In this document: piece by piece, positions 6,819 through 14,884 of the stretch
Position numbering within the stretch: the stretch's first letter is position 1
Layout: each line of letters starts with the position of its first letter
DNA from: JBFJKD01 sp041601945
Lineage (GTDB): Bacteria > Pseudomonadota > Gammaproteobacteria > Pseudomonadales > Porticoccaceae
Assembly (NCBI GenBank): GCA_041601945.1
Contig: JBFIHG010000046.1
Span: 1 to 17,166, forward strand
DNA: 17,166 nucleotides
Direction: 5' to 3'
Program-made: the position numbers and the translations under genes
The notes under the pieces: generated by a model
Seen by the model: only the letters and a program-made list of their open reading frames with translations
Database searches by the model: none
What the model was told of the DNA's origin: nothing

Positions 6819-9806
6819 ATGAAGCTAAAAATAGCCACTAAATACACGGTGCTGGTGATCGGGCTGGTGCTCCTGTGTGCCACCGTGTTTATGGCGGTGA
6901 TGGTGCTCACGACTCAGGATCAGGCCCGCGAACGCCTGTTGGAAAGGGGCGCGAGACTGGCCGAAGATGCGGCGCGGGTCGCGATTGTCAGCACGGCGGC
7001 GGGCGCACAACGGGCTCTGGACCGGGTGTTTAACGATCCGTCGGTGGCCTACGGGGCAGTGCTGGATGCCGCGTCGCTGGTGGTGGCGGAGCGCAAGCAG
7101 AATTCAGACGCTGCGGTGATGGACATTGCCTCGATTCCAGTTGGTGGTGGCACGCGCATTGCCGACATTGCTGGGACGGATGGTACGAAGGTGATCGAAT
7201 TTGTTAGTCCAATAAATGCAGTCAGTCCCGAGGCTGCACCCCTGGGCTATGTGCGCGTGCTGGTACCGCAACGGGCCGTGAATGCCCACGTGTGGGAGAA
7301 CCTGGCGTCTTTCGGCTGGGTAGTGGCGGTAACCGTTCTGCTGGCGGCGCTATTGACGTTCGTACTGTCGCGGCGCATGACGGAGCCGTTACGGGTGCTG
7401 CACACGGCGGTGGATAACCTCGGGGTGGGCAGTTTCAACTACCAGGTGGAAATTTTTACCGGTGACGAAATTGAAGACTTGGCCAAAAACTTCAACAAGA
7501 TGGCCGATCAACTGTATCGCTACCGCAGCGACGCGGAGAACCGCAAGGATAATCTCGAAGAGCTGATTTACGAGCGCACAGTGGAGCTTACCGAGAGCAA
7601 CCAGAAAATCCGCAAAGTGATGCGCCAGGCGGTGGAGGCCAAGCGCGCTGCAGAGCAGGCGAGTAAGGCCAAAAGTGATTTTCTGGCTACTATGAGCCAC
7701 GAAATCCGCACGCCTTTGAACGGGGTGCTGGGTATGGCGGAGATTCTCGAGCATAGCCGCCTGGACAAGGTACAGCGCGAGTACCTGCAAATTATTACCC
7801 AGTCGGGGCGCGTGCTGCTGGATTTGATCAATCAGATTCTGGATTTCTCCAAGATCGAAGCCGGCAAAATTGAGCTTAATTACAGTGATTTTAATCTGCG
7901 GCAATTTACCGAAGAAATTGCCCAGACGTTTGCCGAGCGCGCCCACAAGAAAAATCTTGAGCTGGTGTGTCGTATTCCCCCGGATCTGAATTTGATTGTT
8001 AACAGCGACGTGACGCGCATGCGCCAGATTGTCTCCAACCTGGTGGGTAACTCCGTCAAGTTTACCGATCAGGGCATGGTTGAAATCAGCATCGATGTGC
8101 TGGATCGCACCGCCCACAAGGCGAAACTTCGGTTTGGCGTGCGCGATACCGGCATCGGTATTGCTGAAGACAAGCTCGAGCATATTTTTGAAACCTTTGC
8201 TCAGGCGGATTCCTCCACCACACGCAAGTACGGCGGCACCGGACTGGGGCTGGCGATTGTCAAACAACTGCTGGAGTTGTTGGGCGGCGAAATTACGGTG
8301 AGCAGTGAAGAAGGTAAGGGGAGCGTATTTGCCTGCGAAGTGTGGATGCCTGCGGAAACCTTCGAAAATAAGGATTTACTGCATATCACTGAAAAAATTA
8401 CCGGCATCCGAACCATCGTCGTGGACGACCTCGAGGTGAATCGGGACATCGTGGTGCATCAGCTCAAGGTGTGGGGACTGAAGTGCGATCAGGCAGAGAG
8501 TGCGGATCAATGCCTGGCTCGGCTGCGCGACGCGCATGCCGCCGGTGAGCCATACCATCTGGCCTTGCTCGATTATCATATGCCCGATAAAGATGGGTTT
8601 GCGTTGGCCCAGGAGATTTCCGCGGACCCGCAGCTGCGCGGTACGGTGCTCATTATGCTCAGCTCCGTAAATAGTTTGATGGATCGCGAGGAGTTGCAGA
8701 AAACCGGTATTCAGAGTTACCTCACCAAGCCGGTGCGCCAGTCCGATTTGTTCGATGCCATCGCCTCCCTCACCAGGAATGTGGATACCCGTGCACCCGG
8801 CGACGAAGGGGCGGATGATTATCTGAGCGGCGAAGGCAGTATTTCCGCCAATATTTTGCTCGCCGAAGACAATCCGGTTAATCAGAAGGTAGCCACCGCC
8901 GTGTTCTCGTGGTTGGGCTGTATGCCCAAAATCGTGGGTAACGGGGAATTGGCCGTCGCCGAACGGATGGCGGGCACCTACGATATGATTTTTATGGACT
9001 GCCAGATGCCCGAGATGGATGGCTACGAAGCCACGCGGGCGATTCGCGCGTGGGAAAAAGCTAACCCCGGGGCAGGGCGTATGCCGATTGTGGCGCTGAC
9101 CGCCAACGCCGTGGAAGGTGACCGGGAGAAATGCCTGGCGGCGGGCATGGATGATTATCTGGCCAAGCCGTTCAAGGCGGAGGAGATTCGCGCAAAAATA
9201 CTGGCGTGGAGCCTGTCCGACACTACCCCTGTTTCGGCCGCGCCGGACGATGCCGCCGGTGACCGTGCCGCGGGCTCGATTCCCGCACTTGCCAGCTCGA
9301 CCCCTAGCCCTGCCGCTGCACCCGTTACACCCTTGCCTGCCCAAACGACTAATAGCGCGCCACTGAATGGCAGCGCTCCGCACAGTGCCCAGGGCAATGG
9401 CAGCGGGCCGGTTGTGGGTACGGCTGAACAAACGCCTGAGCAAACACCAGACGTTGGCGATTTGGTGGATCTGAGCGTCCTCGATGGTTATCTGTCGATA
9501 CAGTCCAAGGGCGCGCCGGATTTGCGAGTGACACTGGTGCAGGCCTTTCTCGCTGATGCGCCAAACTGTTTATCCAGGGTTCAACAATCTCTGGATGCGG
9601 GCGATACTGTCGGTCTGTATCAGGCGGCCCACGCATTAAAATCGAGTAGCGCTAATGTGGGTGCGGTGGCCGTGGCCAAGCTGAGCAAGGAAATAGAGTT
9701 AAGAGGCAAACAGGAGCAGGTTGATGGGCTGGCCGAGCAGGTGGGCCATCTCGACCTGGCCTATCGGGAAACCGTCGCAATATTTACCCGTACCTTCGGT
9801 CTGTGA
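6819..9806 (+). CDS. Hybrid sensor histidine kinase (HAMP-HisKA-HATPase-REC-REC-HPt)
   Basis: A 995-residue BarA/GacS-style phosphorelay kinase. TM1 spans about 9-31, a roughly 130-residue periplasmic sensor follows (possibly CHASE8-like; low confidence), then TM2 at about 164-184 and HAMP at 185-235. A coiled linker leads to HisKA with MSHEIRTPLNG (H294). The ATPase domain has an N box with N407/N411, G1 DTGIGI (443-448) and G2 GGTGLGLAI (472-480). REC1 has D536/D537, D585 and K637. REC2 has E683/D684, D727 and K783. An Ala/Pro/Ser/Thr-rich linker (about 800-878) joins REC2 to a C-terminal HPt with AAHALKSSSANVG (H938). All phosphotransfer residues are present, so the full His-Asp-His relay should work. 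BarA and GacS carry a single REC; this protein has two. Start ATG 6819 has only a weak upstream purine run. The GGDEF/EAL regulator lies 179 bp downstream and is a natural candidate recipient. The signal is unknown. Confidence 0.93.
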   Translation: MKLKIATKYTVLVIGLVLLCATVFMAVMVLTTQDQARERLLERGARLAEDAARVAIVSTAAGAQRALDRVFNDPSVAYGAVLDAASLVVAERKQNSDAAVMDIASIPVGGGTRIADIAGTDGTKVIEFVSPINAVSPEAAPLGYVRVLVPQRAVNAHVWENLASFGWVVAVTVLLAALLTFVLSRRMTEPLRVLHTAVDNLGVGSFNYQVEIFTGDEIEDLAKNFNKMADQLYRYRSDAENRKDNLEELIYERTVELTESNQKIRKVMRQAVEAKRAAEQASKAKSDFLATMSHEIRTPLNGVLGMAEILEHSRLDKVQREYLQIITQSGRVLLDLINQILDFSKIEAGKIELNYSDFNLRQFTEEIAQTFAERAHKKNLELVCRIPPDLNLIVNSDVTRMRQIVSNLVGNSVKFTDQGMVEISIDVLDRTAHKAKLRFGVRDTGIGIAEDKLEHIFETFAQADSSTTRKYGGTGLGLAIVKQLLELLGGEITVSSEEGKGSVFACEVWMPAETFENKDLLHITEKITGIRTIVVDDLEVNRDIVVHQLKVWGLKCDQAESADQCLARLRDAHAAGEPYHLALLDYHMPDKDGFALAQEISADPQLRGTVLIMLSSVNSLMDREELQKTGIQSYLTKPVRQSDLFDAIASLTRNVDTRAPGDEGADDYLSGEGSISANILLAEDNPVNQKVATAVFSWLGCMPKIVGNGELAVAERMAGTYDMIFMDCQMPEMDGYEATRAIRAWEKANPGAGRMPIVALTANAVEGDREKCLAAGMDDYLAKPFKAEEIRAKILAWSLSDTTPVSAAPDDAAGDRAAGSIPALASSTPSPAAAPVTPLPAQTTNSAPLNGSAPHSAQGNGSGPVVGTAEQTPEQTPDVGDLVDLSVLDGYLSIQSKGAPDLRVTLVQAFLADAPNCLSRVQQSLDAGDTVGLYQAAHALKSSSANVGAVAVAKLSKEIELRGKQEQVDGLAEQVGHLDLAYRETVAIFTRTFGL

Positions 9807-9830
9807 ATCAGCTCACTGGTTGCGCTGCAA

Positions 9831-9856
9831 CTGTAATAGGCCTTCAGTGATTACAG
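9831..9856. repeat. 7-bp inverted repeat between kinase and GGDEF/EAL gene
   Basis: CTGTAAT (9831-9837) and ATTACAG (9850-9856) are perfect inverted copies separated by 12 nt. This is compatible with a dimeric regulator site or a small RNA hairpin in the 179-bp gap. Confidence 0.4.
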
Positions 9857-9881
9857 GTAGAATGGATTTCCAATAAACAGG

Positions 9882-9905
9882 GCAACAACTACTGAAGTTG
9901 TTTGC
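9882..9905 (+). repeat. Long hairpin in the kinase-regulator gap
   Basis: GCAACAACT (9882-9890) pairs with AGTTGTTTGC (9896-9905) with a single bulged T and a 5-nt loop. There is no T tract after it, so it is unlikely to be an efficient intrinsic terminator. It may set the relative expression of the two signalling genes or be an mRNA processing site. Confidence 0.45.
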
Positions 9906-9985
9906 ATGGTTCGCGACAAGTTATGGTCTGGTTGTTGCGGTGATGGATTAATGAAAGCAGCGGGAGCAACACAGGGTGATCAGGG

Positions 9986-12121
9986 GTGAGTGACGCCAAT
10001 ATTAAAAAGACGGTGCTGATTGCGGATGATGACGCGACGTCACTGTTGCTAATGCGTCAGGTACTCGAGAATTTCGATTACAATGTTGTCGATGCCAAGC
10101 ATGGCGGAGAGGCCATGCAACGCTACTACGAGCAGCGTCCGGATGCGGTGCTGCTGGATTTGCACATGCCCGAGAAAAACGGGCTACAGGTATGCAGCGA
10201 AATACGCGTCGACGAGGCCGGGGAGCATATCCCCATCCTGATTATTACCGGCGCGGATGATGTGGAATCGATAAACGCGGCGTTTAGTGCTGGCGCCACC
10301 GATTTTCTGGCCAAGCCGATCAATTGGCATTTGCTGGGTTATAAAATTCGTTACGTATTAAAAAATGCCGACACCCAGGCACAAAAGCGTCGGGCGGAAG
10401 ACCTTGCCGAGCAGTTGGGCACGGTGGTGGAGAATTCTTCCAACGAAATTTTTCTGTTTGGTGAAAACTCGCTGGATATTAAATACGCTAACGCCAGTGC
10501 CCGTAAAAACCTTGGTTACGATATGGATTACCTGTCGGGCCGTTCGCTGCTCGAGTTGGTGTCGAAATCGGAAAAGGAAAATTTCGTCCTGCAAATGGAG
10601 CCGGTGGCGAGCTCGGAAAAAAAAGAAGTGGTGTTTGAAACCTATTTACAGCGCGAGGATGGAACCGGTTACCCGGTAGAAATGCGGGTGCACCGCACAG
10701 TGCAAAAGGGCGCACCGGTGCATCTTGCGATTGTTCAGGATATTACCCGTCGCAAAAAAACCGAAGAGCGTATGCGCTATCTGGCGTACTACGATTCGCT
10801 GACGGGACTGCCTAACCGTCAGTTTTTTAAGGAACAACTGGCGTTGTTGATCGATATGGTGAAACGTAGCAACAGTAAAATTGCGGTGCTGTTTATCGAT
10901 CTCGATAATCTCAAGCGCATTAACGATAGCCTTGGGCACTCCGTCGGGGATTTGTTACTCAAACAGGTGGCCGAGCGACTTAAAAACTGTATTCGGCAGA
11001 GCGATGTGGTGGGCAAGATGAGCCGTATGAGTTCCCAGTCGATGATATCCCGCCTGGGTGGCGACGAGTTCACCCTGGTGTTGAATCATGTCGAGGACCG
11101 CAAGGCGGTTGATGCTGTGGTGAAACGCATTCAACAGGATATCGCCGCGCCACTGCATCTGGGCGGTCACGAAATAGTGCTGACCGCGAGTATAGGCGTT
11201 GCATTTATTCCCGACGATGGCGGCGACGTGGAGACGGTTTTGAAATGTGCCGATACCGCCATGTACAACGCCAAAAAAGCCGGCCGCAACAGTTTTAAAA
11301 ATTATGACAAATCCATGGAGAACCGCAGCCTGGTGCGTCTCAATCTCGAGAACGAGCTGCGCCGTACGCTGGATAACAACGAGCTAATTGTGTACTACCA
11401 ACCACAGATCAATATTGAAAGTGGCAAAGTTGTCGCCGCCGAAGCGTTGGTTCGTTGGCAGCATCCCACCGAGGGTCTGATATCCCCGGACACATTTATT
11501 TCTGTCGCGGAAGAGGCGGGTTTAATCTATCAGCTGGGTTCCCAGGTCCTGGATAAAGCCTGTGCGCAAATGAAAGCCTGGCAAAAAAAGGGAATTGAGC
11601 TGGAGCATGTGGCGGTCAATATTTCCAGCGTGCAGTTTCAACACCCGGATTTGTTCGGCAGCATCATGGATATTATTTCCCGCAATGGCATATCGCCACG
11701 CAAAATTGAGCTTGAGGTTACCGAGAGCGCGATGATGGACGACGGTGAAAAGACCGTGCAAACACTGCGTTTATTGCGTTCTATGAATGTCAAAATCGCG
11801 GTGGATGACTTTGGCACGGGTTACTCATCGTTGAGTTATTTGAAGCGCTTTCCATTGAATAATCTAAAAATTGATAAAGCGTTTATCTCGGACGTAGGTG
11901 GTGGACGTAGTGGCGAAGGCATTGTGTCGGCGATTATTGCCATGGCGCGTTGTCTTAATCTGGGCATCGTGGCAGAGGGGGTGGAAACCGCCGAACAATT
12001 ATCCTTCCTGAAAAAACAGGGTGTGAAAATTGTGCAGGGCTATATGTTGAGCAAGCCAATCACCGCAGATCAGTTCGCGAAATTTGTGCAACGTAACGCT
12101 GCTGGCCAAAAGTCCTATTGA
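9986..12121 (+). CDS. Response regulator with REC-PAS-GGDEF-EAL domains
   Basis: A 711-residue cytoplasmic cyclic-di-GMP regulator. REC (about 8-125) has D14/D15, phospho-acceptor D58 in LLDLHMP, T88 and K110. A PAS domain covers about 140-257. The GGDEF domain (about 263-440) has an intact GGDEF (358-362). EAL (about 450-703) keeps EALVRW (E486), N545, ELEVTE (E577), VDDFGTG (D607, D608), K628, AEGVE (E664) and VQGY (Q684), so phosphodiesterase activity is expected. An inhibitory-site-like RQSD (337-340) is 17 residues before GGDEF rather than the usual 5, indicating a 12-residue insertion. The start is GTG 9986 (MSDANIKKTVLIADDD), with an AGGG about 9 nt upstream. It likely receives phosphate from a kinase such as its upstream neighbour. 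Whether synthesis or hydrolysis dominates cannot be told from sequence. Confidence 0.93.
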   Translation: MSDANIKKTVLIADDDATSLLLMRQVLENFDYNVVDAKHGGEAMQRYYEQRPDAVLLDLHMPEKNGLQVCSEIRVDEAGEHIPILIITGADDVESINAAFSAGATDFLAKPINWHLLGYKIRYVLKNADTQAQKRRAEDLAEQLGTVVENSSNEIFLFGENSLDIKYANASARKNLGYDMDYLSGRSLLELVSKSEKENFVLQMEPVASSEKKEVVFETYLQREDGTGYPVEMRVHRTVQKGAPVHLAIVQDITRRKKTEERMRYLAYYDSLTGLPNRQFFKEQLALLIDMVKRSNSKIAVLFIDLDNLKRINDSLGHSVGDLLLKQVAERLKNCIRQSDVVGKMSRMSSQSMISRLGGDEFTLVLNHVEDRKAVDAVVKRIQQDIAAPLHLGGHEIVLTASIGVAFIPDDGGDVETVLKCADTAMYNAKKAGRNSFKNYDKSMENRSLVRLNLENELRRTLDNNELIVYYQPQINIESGKVVAAEALVRWQHPTEGLISPDTFISVAEEAGLIYQLGSQVLDKACAQMKAWQKKGIELEHVAVNISSVQFQHPDLFGSIMDIISRNGISPRKIELEVTESAMMDDGEKTVQTLRLLRSMNVKIAVDDFGTGYSSLSYLKRFPLNNLKIDKAFISDVGGGRSGEGIVSAIIAMARCLNLGIVAEGVETAEQLSFLKKQGVKIVQGYMLSKPITADQFAKFVQRNAAGQKSY

Positions 12122-12135
12122 TAGTGCCTCTCTCG

Positions 12136-12151
12136 ACTAGCGTCAGCTAGT
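12136..12151. repeat. Short hairpin after the GGDEF/EAL gene
   Basis: ACTAGC (12136-12141) pairs perfectly with GCTAGT (12146-12151) around a GTCA loop, 15 bp after the stop codon. No T run follows, so termination here is doubtful. Confidence 0.35.
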
Positions 12152-12230
12152 TGTCGGTCCATGACCGCATCCCTGCAACGGGGCATAATGCCGGTCTCGG
12201 GGATAACAGCAATTCTGGACATCGCAGTCT

Positions 12231-13046
12231 ATGGAGATCTTGGTAGTTTACCTGTTGGTCGGCGCTCTCGCGGGCCTGGTTGGCGGGTTGTTTGGCCTGG
12301 GTGGCGGCGCAGTCATCGTGCCCATTCTGATTTACAGTTTTGCTGCTTCCGGTTTCAGCCCGGAGGTTCTCACCCATCTCGCGTTGGGAACGTCATTGGC
12401 CACCATCATTGTGACCTCCGCAAGTGCGGTGGTGGCGCACCATCGAAAGCGCGCGGTACTGTGGCCGCTGATGTGGTCAATGGTGCCGGGTATCTGTCTA
12501 GGGGCCGCGCTCGGCGGTCTGTTTGCGGCGACCCTGAGTGGTCCGTTGCTGCAGCTGGGTTTTGGCGCATTTTTGTTACTGGTCGCGGCGCAAATGGGTC
12601 TGGGTTTACGGCCCCACAGTGCGCGAGATTTGCCGGGTTTGCCCGGCAAATTTGTGGGTAGCGCGGGCATTGGTTTTTTTTCCGGCATCTTCGGTATCGG
12701 CGGCGGCTCGCTGACCGTGCCGTTTCTCGCCTGGTGTAATGTGGCCATGACCCGGGCGGTAGCAACCTCATCGGCGCTGGGGTTTCCGATTGCGATCAGT
12801 GGGGCAATCACTTATATGTTGGCCGGTATGGGACGCCCCGACTTGCCCGAGGGTTCCCTGGGCTACGTGTATCTGCCGGCGTTGTTTGGCATAGCACTGG
12901 CCAGTACGCCTTGTGCGCGTATCGGTGCCAACCTCGCCCACCGACTACAGGAAAAACTACTCCGCCGTCTCTACGCCGCAGTGAGTGCGGGCCTTGGGGT
13001 ATATTTTATTGCCAGCAATACCGCTGTGATGGTGGGGTGGCTATGA
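12231..13046 (+). CDS. TauE/SafE (TSUP) family membrane permease
   Basis: A 271-residue, very hydrophobic protein with about eight membrane segments arranged as two halves. Each half carries the family's Gly-rich motif: GLFGLGGGAVIVPIL (19-33) and GIFGIGGGSLTVPFL (152-166). These duplicated loops are typical of the TauE/SafE (pfam01925, formerly DUF81) permeases, some of which export sulfite, sulfoacetate or other organosulfur anions; the substrate here is not deducible. ATG 12231 (MEILVVYLLVGALAG) places the first helix directly at the N-terminus, as usual. The stop codon overlaps the birA start (ATGA, 13043-13046), so the two are translationally coupled. An alternative frame across 12161-12661 is a shadow. 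Confidence 0.88.
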   Translation: MEILVVYLLVGALAGLVGGLFGLGGGAVIVPILIYSFAASGFSPEVLTHLALGTSLATIIVTSASAVVAHHRKRAVLWPLMWSMVPGICLGAALGGLFAATLSGPLLQLGFGAFLLLVAAQMGLGLRPHSARDLPGLPGKFVGSAGIGFFSGIFGIGGGSLTVPFLAWCNVAMTRAVATSSALGFPIAISGAITYMLAGMGRPDLPEGSLGYVYLPALFGIALASTPCARIGANLAHRLQEKLLRRLYAAVSAGLGVYFIASNTAVMVGWL

Positions 13047-14029
13047 CGACGCTCGAACAGGTGCTGCTGTCACTTAGCGACGGCGAGTACCATTCCGGCG
13101 AGGCCCTTGGGCAGGCGTTGGGCGTGAGTCGCACCGCAGTCTGGAAGCACCTGCAAAACGTGGCGGAGCTGGGTATTACCCTGGATAAGAAAAAGGGCCT
13201 GGGCTACCGCATTCCCGGCGGTATTGAATTATTTGATGGGGAAAAAATTCTCCAACTGGTGCCCGCCGAATCCCGACGGCGAATACAGCATTTCGATGTG
13301 GTGCGCAGTATTGATTCCACCAACGCCCACGGGCGGCGCCATATCGAACAGGGCGGTGGTGGTGGCTGGGCCTGTGTTGCCGAGCGTCAAACTGCTGGTC
13401 GCGGTCGCCTTGGTCGCCAGTGGGTTAGTCCCTTCGGCCGCAACCTGTACTTGTCCGTGGTCTGGGAGTTCGACGGCGGTGCCGCCGCCATTGAAGGGCT
13501 TAGCCTTGCGGTGGGTGTCGCCGTGCATCGCGCGATAACGTCCGTCGGCGTTTTGGATATCGGTCTAAAATGGCCCAATGATATTTTGCGGGATGGGCGC
13601 AAGTTGGGGGGCATACTGCTGGAAATGACCGGCGATCCGGTGGGCCAGTGTCAGGTGATTGTCGGTATCGGCATCAATGTGGGTATGCCCGACGCGGCAG
13701 CACAAGAGATCGATCAGGCCTGGGCTGATATCAGTGACGCCCCCGGTGTCACCCGCAACGGCCTGGCGGCCGCGGTGCTGACAGAGTTGGTGCCGGCGTT
13801 GTCCACCTATCAACGGGACGGTTTTGCTGCCTACCGGGAGGAATGGCAGCGCTACGATGCCTATCGCGGTGCGACGGTGCAAATCATGATTCCCGGGAAA
13901 ATCCTTGAAGGCATCGCCAGCGGGGTCGCTAACAACGGCGCCATCTGCATAGATATCAATGGTGACGTTCGGCAATTCAGTGGTGGCGAAATTAGTTTGC
14001 GGCGCCTCGGAGCCAACTTGGCTGTATAA
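13043..14029 (+). CDS. birA: Bifunctional biotin--[acetyl-CoA-carboxylase] ligase / biotin repressor BirA
   Basis: A 328-residue two-function BirA. An N-terminal winged helix-turn-helix (about 5-57, with ALGQALGVSRTAVWKHLQ as the recognition region) precedes the ligase core. Core motifs are IDSTN (90-94), the biotinyl-AMP loop GRGRLGR (119-125; E. coli has GRGRRGR), KWPND (176-180), KLGGILLE (187-194) and GIGINVG (208-214), followed by the small C-terminal domain. It activates biotin and transfers it to AccB in the cytoplasm. The DNA-binding domain predicts biotin-operon repression, although no bio gene or operator is in this window. Start ATG 13043 overlaps the TauE gene by 4 bp and has GGTGGGG upstream; a longer frame starting at 12911 overlaps the permease and lacks BirA homology, so it is rejected. 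coaX follows closely, as in Pseudomonas. Confidence 0.95.
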   Translation: MTTLEQVLLSLSDGEYHSGEALGQALGVSRTAVWKHLQNVAELGITLDKKKGLGYRIPGGIELFDGEKILQLVPAESRRRIQHFDVVRSIDSTNAHGRRHIEQGGGGGWACVAERQTAGRGRLGRQWVSPFGRNLYLSVVWEFDGGAAAIEGLSLAVGVAVHRAITSVGVLDIGLKWPNDILRDGRKLGGILLEMTGDPVGQCQVIVGIGINVGMPDAAAQEIDQAWADISDAPGVTRNGLAAAVLTELVPALSTYQRDGFAAYREEWQRYDAYRGATVQIMIPGKILEGIASGVANNGAICIDINGDVRQFSGGEISLRRLGANLAV

Positions 14030-14079
14030 AGTTGGTGGTAGCGGATGAGTATGAATCTATGGGGAAGGCGGTACAGAGA

Positions 14080-14823
14080 ATGATATTGGATGTCGACGTA
14101 GGCAACACCCGCCTTAAGTGGCGCATACAAAATGCCGACGGCGGTATTGTAGGCCGTGGACACGGCACCCATAAAACACTGGCCAAGATGGCGCCAGCAA
14201 TTGCTGAATGCGTAGCGCCCAACCAGATCAAACGCGTGCGGGTCGCCAATGTGGCGGGTGCGGCTGTGGCTGCGGACATTACCGCATGGGCGGTTGCAAG
14301 CTTTGGCCTGGTGGCAGAGTTCGCGGCTGTCCGTGATGAGTGCGCTGGCGTGACCTGCGGCTATCGGCAACCTGAAAGCCTCGGAATCGATCGTTGGCTG
14401 GCCTTGCTGGCCGCCTGGCACCGCTGGAGCGAGTCCTGTGTGGTGGTAGATGCGGGCAGTGCGCTAACCGTGGATTTGTTAGCTGCTAATGGGGTACATC
14501 TGGGCGGATATATTGTGCCGGGGCTGGGTTTGATGCACGAGGCTCTTGCGCAAGGCACGGGTGCTGTCAAAATAGCGCACCAGCCTCTGGCGGATACCGG
14601 CCCGGGGCGTTCGACCCTTGAAGCGGTAAATCGGGGGTGCGGTGCGATGGCGCTGGCGCTGGTGGAGCACGCGGTGGCCGGCCTGGTGCCACATGCCGGT
14701 GGCGCGTCGGTCAGCGTGGTATTAACGGGCGGGGATGCGGACAGTTTGGCACCCTTTATAAAGGCTCCTTTGAAATTGGAGCCGGAACTGGTATTGGACG
14801 GATTGGCGGTGGCGCTGCCCTGA
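14080..14823 (+). CDS. coaX: Type III pantothenate kinase
   Basis: A 247-residue enzyme that phosphorylates pantothenate, the first step of coenzyme A synthesis. ASKHA-fold motifs are visible: DVGNTRLKW at the N-terminus (6-14; phosphate 1 loop), GIDRW (102-106; a type III signature), VVDAGSALTVDLL (122-134; phosphate 2 region), GGYIVPGLGLM (142-152) and LTGGDA near the C-terminus. ATG 14080 gives the expected opening MILDVDVGNT and the usual family length of about 250; upstream in-frame TTG 14032 and ATG 14059 would add 7-16 residues outside the conserved domain. An AAGG about 11 nt upstream is an acceptable ribosome binding site. It follows birA by 50 bp and precedes the SPOR gene, all co-directional. 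Confidence 0.93.
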   Translation: MILDVDVGNTRLKWRIQNADGGIVGRGHGTHKTLAKMAPAIAECVAPNQIKRVRVANVAGAAVAADITAWAVASFGLVAEFAAVRDECAGVTCGYRQPESLGIDRWLALLAAWHRWSESCVVVDAGSALTVDLLAANGVHLGGYIVPGLGLMHEALAQGTGAVKIAHQPLADTGPGRSTLEAVNRGCGAMALALVEHAVAGLVPHAGGASVSVVLTGGDADSLAPFIKAPLKLEPELVLDGLAVALP

Positions 14824-14884
14824 CGACGGTTCCGGCGAACAATCTACGTCGAGATACGCAAAGACTTATTAATGATCAGATGCT

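Noticed and set aside
7389..8267. 292-residue minus-strand open frame inside the histidine kinase
   Set aside because: A shadow of the strongly supported kinase frame in GC-rich DNA; no domain recognisable.
8376..9443. 355-residue minus-strand open frame inside the kinase REC domains
   Set aside because: Antisense to intact REC motifs; composition is typical of a shadow frame.
12161..12661. 166-residue plus-strand open frame overlapping the permease start
   Set aside because: Out-of-frame reading of the TauE gene; Arg/Gly-rich with no family features or membrane pattern.
12911..13042. Upstream extension of BirA from an ATG at 12911
   Set aside because: It overlaps the TauE gene by over 130 bp in another frame, and the added residues do not resemble BirA. 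ATG 13043 gives the expected N-terminal helix-turn-helix.
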